Assembly: GCF_001598255.1 (NCBI RefSeq)
Contig: NZ_BCYP01000037.1
Coordinates: forward strand, 1 to 48,706
Length of the DNA: 48,706 nucleotides
Direction of reading: 5' to 3'
DNA from: Mitsuaria chitosanitabida ATCC BAA-476 = NBRC 102408
GTDB taxonomy: Bacteria; Pseudomonadota; Gammaproteobacteria; Burkholderiales; Burkholderiaceae_C
Shown: positions 44,178 through 48,706 of the stretch, in pieces
How positions within the stretch are numbered: the stretch's first letter is position 1
Layout of the letters: every line of letters starts with the position of its first letter
Program-made: the position numbers and the translations under genes
Notes under the pieces: model-generated
Database searches by the model: none
Seen by the model: the letters and a program-made list of their open reading frames with translations, nothing else
Told to the model about the DNA's origin: nothing

Positions 44178-46076
44178 ATGAAGAGCTCCTCGACCAAGGC
44201 CGACGCCGGAACCGCGCCGTCCAAGCCCGTGGCGCCGACCGCGGCCGGATCCTCAGCACCGGCCACCGCACCGCCGCCGGGCTCGAGTCCAGGCGCTGGA
44301 TCGGGCACGGGATCAGGCGCCGCCGCGGACGCCAAGCTCGACTGGCACCGCATGCTGCGCTGGCTGGCCGAGGACGGCGTGATCGACGCCGAGCAGGTCC
44401 AGCGCACCGAGGGCCGCTTCGCCGCGGCCAAGAGCGCGCTGCATCCGCTGGTGCGGCTGGGCAATGCCGGACTGGTGCGCACCGCCACCGGCAAGCCGCT
44501 GGACATCGAGGGGCTCACCGAATGGCTCGCGGGGCGGCTCAAGCTGCCCTATGTCCGCATCGACCCGCTGAAGGTCGACGTCGGCCGCATCGCCGACGTG
44601 ATGTCGGCCAACTACGCCGAGGCGCGCCGCTGCCTGCCCATCCAGGTCGGCCTGACCGACGTGACCATCGCGACCGCCGAGCCGAACGACACTGGTTGGG
44701 TCCCGCAGATCGAGTCCCACACCCGCAAGCGGGTCAAGCTGGTCCTGGCGAATCCGCAGGAGATCGCGCGCTTCACGACCGAGTTCTTCACGCTCGCGCG
44801 CTCGGTGAAGGCCGCGACCAAGAGCGGCGAGGTCAGCCAGCAGGCCAGCTTCGAGCAACTGGTCGAACTGGGGCGCAGCAATCGCCAGCTCGACGCCAAC
44901 GACCAGGGCATCGTCCAGGTGGTGGACTGGCTCTGGCAGTACGCCTTCGACCAGCGCGCCAGCGACATCCACCTCGAGCCGCGGCGCGAGATGGGCGTCA
45001 TCCGCTTCCGCATCGATGGCGTGCTGCACACGGTCTACCAGCTGCCCCCGTCGGTGATGGGCGCGATGACCTCGCGGATCAAGCTGCTGGGCCGGATGGA
45101 CGTGGTCGAGAAGCGCCGCCCGCTCGACGGCCGGATCAAGACGCGCAACCCCGCCGGCGAGGAAGTGGAAATGCGTCTGTCGACGCTGCCCACCGCCTTC
45201 GGCGAGAAGATGGTGATGCGGATCTTCGACCCGGACACGGCCGTCAAGGATCTGGCGCAGCTGGGCTTTTCCGGTCATGACGCCGAGCGCTGGAATCGAC
45301 TCACGTCGCGGCCGCACGGGATCATTCTGGTCACCGGACCGACCGGCAGCGGCAAGACCTCCACGCTGTACTCCACGCTCAAGCGCCTGGCGACCGAGGA
45401 GGTCAACGTCTGCACCGTCGAGGACCCGATCGAGATGATCGAGCCGGCTTTCAACCAGACGCAGGTGCAGTCGGCACTCGACTTCAATTTCGCCGAGGGG
45501 CTGCGCGCGCTGATGCGGCAGGACCCGGACATCATCATGGTCGGCGAGATCCGAGACCTGGAGACCGCCGAGATGGCGATCCAGGCTTCGCTCACCGGCC
45601 ACCTGGTGTTCTCGACCCTGCACACCAACGACTCGGCCTCGGCCATCACGCGGATGGTGGACCTGGGTGTGCCCAACTATCTGATCGACGCGACCGTGAT
45701 CGGCGTGCTGGCCCAGCGCCTGGTCCGGACGCTGTGCCCGACCTGCAAGCAGCCGGATCCGGACGTCACGCGGGACACGCTCAACGAGACGCTTAAGCCC
45801 TGGCGGCTGAACGGGGGCGTCAAGCCCTACAAGCCGGTGGGCTGCCTGGACTGCCGCAACACCGGCTACCGCGGCCGGGCGGGGCTGTATGAACTGCTGC
45901 TCATGAGCGACACCGTGCGCAAGCACCTGCACCCGGTGACCGACATGACGGCGCTGCGCCGCCAGGCCGTCCAGGAAGGCCTGCGGCCGCTGCGCCTGGC
46001 CGGCGCGATGAAGGTCGCCGAAGGGCTCACCACCATGGAAGAGGTGCTGCGCAGCACGCCGACCTGGGAAACCTGA
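44178..46076 (+). CDS. GspE/PilB-family secretion ATPase, orphan
   Basis: A 632-residue hexameric secretion/pilus assembly ATPase. After a 45-residue Ala/Pro/Gly-rich linker come the N1E/MshEN-like domains. The catalytic core follows: ASDIHLEP, Walker A GPTGSGKTST, Asp box CTVEDPIE, Walker B IIMVGEIRDLETAE, and His box TGHLVFSTLHTND. A CxxC-type zinc site is present (CPTCKQ then CLDCRNTGYRGR). No inner-membrane platform, pseudopilin or secretin genes are adjacent, so its machine lies elsewhere. It is placed two bases after the spermidine-synthase-like gene, an unexpected partner. Which apparatus it drives cannot be decided from this window. Confidence 0.9.
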   Translation: MKSSSTKADAGTAPSKPVAPTAAGSSAPATAPPPGSSPGAGSGTGSGAAADAKLDWHRMLRWLAEDGVIDAEQVQRTEGRFAAAKSALHPLVRLGNAGLVRTATGKPLDIEGLTEWLAGRLKLPYVRIDPLKVDVGRIADVMSANYAEARRCLPIQVGLTDVTIATAEPNDTGWVPQIESHTRKRVKLVLANPQEIARFTTEFFTLARSVKAATKSGEVSQQASFEQLVELGRSNRQLDANDQGIVQVVDWLWQYAFDQRASDIHLEPRREMGVIRFRIDGVLHTVYQLPPSVMGAMTSRIKLLGRMDVVEKRRPLDGRIKTRNPAGEEVEMRLSTLPTAFGEKMVMRIFDPDTAVKDLAQLGFSGHDAERWNRLTSRPHGIILVTGPTGSGKTSTLYSTLKRLATEEVNVCTVEDPIEMIEPAFNQTQVQSALDFNFAEGLRALMRQDPDIIMVGEIRDLETAEMAIQASLTGHLVFSTLHTNDSASAITRMVDLGVPNYLIDATVIGVLAQRLVRTLCPTCKQPDPDVTRDTLNETLKPWRLNGGVKPYKPVGCLDCRNTGYRGRAGLYELLLMSDTVRKHLHPVTDMTALRRQAVQEGLRPLRLAGAMKVAEGLTTMEEVLRSTPTWET

Positions 46077-46082
46077 TCCCCA

Positions 46083-46110
46083 GGGCCGACGCCGGGACGG
46101 CTGTCGGCCC
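46083..46110 (+). terminator. Hairpin after the gspE-like gene
   Basis: GGGCCGAC and GTCGGCCC form a perfect eight-base stem with a 12-base loop, seven bases past the stop. No T-run follows, so termination would be weak or Rho-aided. The rest of the 256 bases up to tctB shows no gene and no tctC. Confidence 0.35.
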
Positions 46111-46280
46111 ATCCGCCATCCGCGCCGTCCGCCCCCCGCCCGGGCGCGCGGCGCGAGCCTTCCCTTCGACCCACGGCCCCTGGCTCCGGATGGCCTCGGT
46201 GCGCCGAGACGCGTCAAGACATCGGCATGCGATGTGCGAATGGTGGTGAACGTCATTACGTGATACCCACAGCGCCTGAC

Positions 46281-46329
46281 GGGAACCCCATTCCTAGAAT
46301 CGCCGCCATTCAAGCCGCTAGGGGTTCCC
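46281..46329 (+). promoter_or_regulatory. tctB promoter flanked by a 9-base inverted repeat
   Basis: GGGAACCCC (46281-46289) and GGGGTTCCC (46321-46329) are perfect complements. Between them lies TAGAAT (46295-46300), a good -10, giving a predicted +1 near 46307. The right arm covers the Shine-Dalgarno-like AGGGG before the ATG at 46333. The arrangement suggests a two-site operator or, if transcription starts further upstream, a hairpin hiding the ribosome binding site. Confidence 0.5.
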
Positions 46330-46332
46330 TCG

Positions 46333-46800
46333 ATGAAGATCAAGAGTCAACGCGACTTCTGGTCAGGGCTGATGTTCTTGGTCGTTGGCGTCGCGTTCGC
46401 GTGGGCTTCGATCAGCAACTACAGCTTTGGCACGTCCGCCCGTCCCGGGCCTGGTTATTTCCCGTTCGGGCTCGGCACGCTGCTGGCGCTGCTGGGCGCG
46501 GTGGTGGCGTTCAAGGCGCTCACCATCGAGTCCGACGACGGGCAACCCATCGGCGACGTCGCCTGGCGACCGCTGGCCATCGTGGTCGGCGCGATCGTGG
46601 TGTTCGGCTTCGCGTTGCCCCGTCTGGGCATGGCCGTGACGCTGCCGCTGCTGATCACCATCACCTCGCTGGCCGGCGACAAGGTCCGCTGGCGCGACGT
46701 CCTCCTGAGCTGCGTGATCCTGACCGTGGGCAGTTGGGCCGTGTTCATCTGGGGTCTGAACCTGGTCATCCCCGTCTGGCCCACCTTCCTGGGCGGGTGA
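46333..46800 (+). CDS. tctB: Tripartite tricarboxylate transporter small subunit TctB
   Basis: A 155-residue inner-membrane protein with four transmembrane segments, the small subunit of TTT-family carboxylate importers. Typical features are RDFWSGLMFLVVGVAFAW and RPGPGYFPFGLG near the N-terminus. It needs TctA and a periplasmic binding protein TctC. tctA follows after ten bases with a GGAG Shine-Dalgarno, but no tctC gene is present on either side. The binding protein must be encoded elsewhere, which is common in Burkholderiales with their many Bug-type receptors. Substrate unknown. Confidence 0.92.
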   Translation: MKIKSQRDFWSGLMFLVVGVAFAWASISNYSFGTSARPGPGYFPFGLGTLLALLGAVVAFKALTIESDDGQPIGDVAWRPLAIVVGAIVVFGFALPRLGMAVTLPLLITITSLAGDKVRWRDVLLSCVILTVGSWAVFIWGLNLVIPVWPTFLGG

Positions 46801-46810
46801 GGAGACACAC

Positions 46811-48319
46811 ATGGAACTCATTGACAACCTGATGATGGGCTTCGCCACGGCGATGACCCTCAACAACCTGGGTTACGCCCTGCTGGGCTGCTTCCTGGGC
46901 ACCCTGATCGGCGTGCTGCCGGGCCTGGGCCCGGTCGCGACCATCGCGATGCTGCTGCCTTCGATCTACGCGCTGGACGCGACGCCGGCGCTGATCATGC
47001 TGGCCGGTATTTATTACGGCGCGCAGTACGGCGGGTCGACGACGGCCATCCTGATCAACGTGCCGGGCGAGTCCTCCTCGGTCGTGACCGCGATCGACGG
47101 CTACCAGATGGCCCGCAAGGGCCGCGCCGGACCGGCGCTGGCCGCCGCCGGCCTGGGCTCGTTCTTCGCGGGATGCGTGGGCACGGTCATCATCGCCGCC
47201 TTCGCTCCGCCGCTGACGGAGCTGGCCTTCCAGTTCGGCCCCGCCGAGTACTTCTCGCTGATGGTGCTGGGCCTGATCGGCGCCGTGGTGCTGGCCTCGG
47301 GTTCGCTGCTCAAGGCGATCGCGATGATCGTGCTGGGTCTGCTGCTCGGCCAGATCAACACGGACGTGATCTCGGGCACGCCGCGTTTCTCGTTCGACAT
47401 CCCGGAGCTGACCGACGGCATCAACTTCGTTGTCATCGCGATGGGCATCTTCGGTTTCGGCGAGATCATCGCCAACCTGGGCCAGCCCGCGGAGCACCGC
47501 GAGGTCTTCACCCGCGACGTGAAGGGCCTGTGGCCCACCAAGCAGGACTTCCATGACGCCTGGCCGGCGGTGATCCGCGGCACGACGCTGGGTTCCGTCC
47601 TGGGTGTGCTGCCAGGTGGCGGCGCGCTGCTGGCCTCGTTCGCGGCCTACACGCTGGAGAAGAAGGTGTCCAAGACGCCGGAACGCTTCGGCAAGGGCGC
47701 GATCCAGGGCGTGGCGGGCCCGGAATCGGCCAACAACGCCGGCGCGCAGACCTCCTTCATCCCGATGCTGACGCTGGGCATCCCGCCGAACGCCGTGATG
47801 GCGCTGATGGTGGGCGCGATGACCATCAAGGGCATCCAGCCCGGCCCGCAGGTCATGACCAGCAACCCGCAGCTGTTCTGGGGCCTGATCGCGTCGATGT
47901 GGATCGGGAACCTGATGCTGGTGATCCTGAACCTGCCGCTGATCGGCATCTGGATCAAGCTGCTGACGGTGCCTTACCGCTTCCTGTTCCCGGCGATCGC
48001 GGTGTTCTGCTGCATCGGCACCTACACGCTGAACAACAACAACTTCGACGTCTTCATGACGGCGGCGTTCGCGGTGGTGGGCTACGTCTTCTACAAGCTG
48101 AGCTGCGAACCCGCGCCGCTGCTGCTGGGCTTCATCCTGGGGCCGATGATGGAGGAGTACCTGCGCCGGGCGCTGCTGCTGTCGCGCGGCGACTGGGCCA
48201 CCTTCGTGAGCCGGCCGCTGTCGGCGGGACTGCTGGTCGCGGCGGCGCTGCTGGTTGTGATCGTCACGCTGCCGTCCATCAAGAACAAGCGCGAGGAGGC
48301 ATTCCAGGACGCCGACTGA
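46811..48319 (+). CDS. tctA: Tripartite tricarboxylate transporter large subunit TctA
   Basis: A 502-residue permease with about 12 transmembrane segments that forms the transport channel with TctB. Family blocks include GLGPVATIAMLLPS, YYGAQYGGSTTAILINVPGE, DGYQMARKGRAGPALAAAG, GFGEI, SVLGVLPGGGALLASFAAYTLEKK and GIPPNAVMAL. It is the last gene of the tctBA pair and is followed by an intrinsic terminator at 48350. The substrate (citrate, tartrate or another carboxylate) is set by the missing TctC partner and cannot be told here. Confidence 0.95.
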   Translation: MELIDNLMMGFATAMTLNNLGYALLGCFLGTLIGVLPGLGPVATIAMLLPSIYALDATPALIMLAGIYYGAQYGGSTTAILINVPGESSSVVTAIDGYQMARKGRAGPALAAAGLGSFFAGCVGTVIIAAFAPPLTELAFQFGPAEYFSLMVLGLIGAVVLASGSLLKAIAMIVLGLLLGQINTDVISGTPRFSFDIPELTDGINFVVIAMGIFGFGEIIANLGQPAEHREVFTRDVKGLWPTKQDFHDAWPAVIRGTTLGSVLGVLPGGGALLASFAAYTLEKKVSKTPERFGKGAIQGVAGPESANNAGAQTSFIPMLTLGIPPNAVMALMVGAMTIKGIQPGPQVMTSNPQLFWGLIASMWIGNLMLVILNLPLIGIWIKLLTVPYRFLFPAIAVFCCIGTYTLNNNNFDVFMTAAFAVVGYVFYKLSCEPAPLLLGFILGPMMEEYLRRALLLSRGDWATFVSRPLSAGLLVAAALLVVIVTLPSIKNKREEAFQDAD

Positions 48320-48349
48320 TCGGCGCAGGAATGCTCGTTCCGCCCTTCA

Positions 48350-48372
48350 GCCCCGCTTCGGCGGGCCTTTTT
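48350..48372 (+). terminator. Terminator of tctBA
   Basis: GCCCCGC and GCGGGC form a stem around TTCG, followed by CTTTTT. It lies 31 bases after the tctA stop. Confidence 0.8.
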
Positions 48373-48490
48373 CATGGCGGTGACAGGGGAGGGCCAACAG
48401 GAATGCGAAGAGCCTTCTCATATGAATCAAGGGCTTGCCGGCCTCCTGTGCGATTCGCGGCAACGTCCTGAAAACTTTCCCTCGAACAGC

Positions 48491-48520
48491 TTGCGGCGAA
48501 TTGAAAGCCGGTGCTATAGT
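48491..48520 (+). promoter_or_regulatory. Promoter-like element 1
   Basis: TTGCGG (48491-48496), 18 bases, then TATAGT (48515-48520). It is one of two rightward promoters near the window end. Confidence 0.45.
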
Positions 48521-48665
48521 CGCGGTCTTCGCTGCACAGACAACAGTTTTGCAGCGGCTCCCCGGAGGAACTGCCGGAGAGAAGTCAGGCGACGCGAACC
48601 AGGTTCTGTGTCTGCTTGGCGGCGAGATTCTCGCAGTCGACGATGAAAATAATTTCTCTGACTGC

Positions 48666-48695
48666 TTGACGAATTCAAAAGAAATCGTTCATAAT
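48666..48695 (+). promoter_or_regulatory. Strong promoter-like element 2, possibly rrn
   Basis: TTGACG (48666-48671), 18 bases, then CATAAT (48690-48695), with an A/T-rich stretch upstream (around 48643-48656) resembling an UP element. The following CTCACTTCTGC resembles the start region of Burkholderiales rRNA operons from memory. Confidence 0.6.
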
Positions 48696-48706
48696 CTCAC
48701 TTCTGC

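Larger units (their letters stand above)
48373..48706. other. AT-richer non-coding end region with tandem promoters
   Basis: 334 bases without a convincing gene. Base composition becomes clearly more AT-rich than the rest of the window, and the two promoter-like elements at 48491-48520 and 48666-48695 both point rightwards out of the window. This is what the upstream region of a stable-RNA operon looks like. Confidence 0.5.

Overview
The window is very GC-rich, densely packed chromosomal DNA from a betaproteobacterium. Gene content and protein style point to the order Burkholderiales. A Roseateles/Mitsuaria/Leptothrix-like lineage is my best guess by inference; no rRNA sequence is present to confirm it. 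I see no prophage, insertion sequence, CRISPR array, tRNA or integron. Almost all genes are housekeeping or common accessory genes.

Layout. 1-2738 (minus): recJ with an overlapping RpfE-like gene. 2830-8703: a phosphate-related block with a PlcP/LpxH-type metallophosphoesterase, ppk, a convergent ppx and a divergent Tat-exported dienelactone hydrolase. 8904-13483: ZIP metal transporter, UspA protein, DMT transporter plus mercaptopyruvate sulfurtransferase, and a Rieske oxygenase. 13755-16881: isoprenoid operon xseB-ispA-dxs. 16936-19458: divergent LysR-type regulator and lysA. 19800-22147: ahpC and ahpF. 22437-25095: rarD and a MoaD-like/Asp-box propeller gene pair. 25131-25284: a heptanucleotide array. 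25287-29336: truC, ychJ-like and uvrD. 29457-31011: a hipBA module. 31018-35643: phoX, a BPSS1780-type membrane protein coupled to thrB, and a DUF2782-like protein. 35835-43308: polA, lolC-lolD, purU, tatD-like and a hypoxanthine-DNA glycosylase. 43375-46076: a spermidine-synthase-like protein and an orphan GspE ATPase. 46333-48319: tctB-tctA without tctC. The last 390 bases end in two tandem promoter-like elements that look like the approach to an rRNA operon.

How the parts connect. The clearest theme is phosphate starvation. Direct repeats resembling PHO-box half-sites (CTGTCAT, 11-base period) lie upstream of the PlcP-like gene, ppk, the ppx/dienelactone hydrolase divergent region and phoX. 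At ppk and phoX a -10 element follows the box after exactly 10 bases. This makes the gene usually annotated as an LpxH-type hydrolase a candidate phospholipase C for phosphate-sparing lipid remodelling.

Other points of interest are a HipA-family protein whose two catalytic aspartates appear to be lost beside an intact-looking HipB operator, and the uncharacterised MoaD-like/propeller pair. There are also three promoters whose -10 spacing predicts leaderless mRNAs, a dispersed REP-like palindrome family, a 145-base inverted-repeat element after polA, and a terminator hairpin ending five bases before the ZIP start codon.
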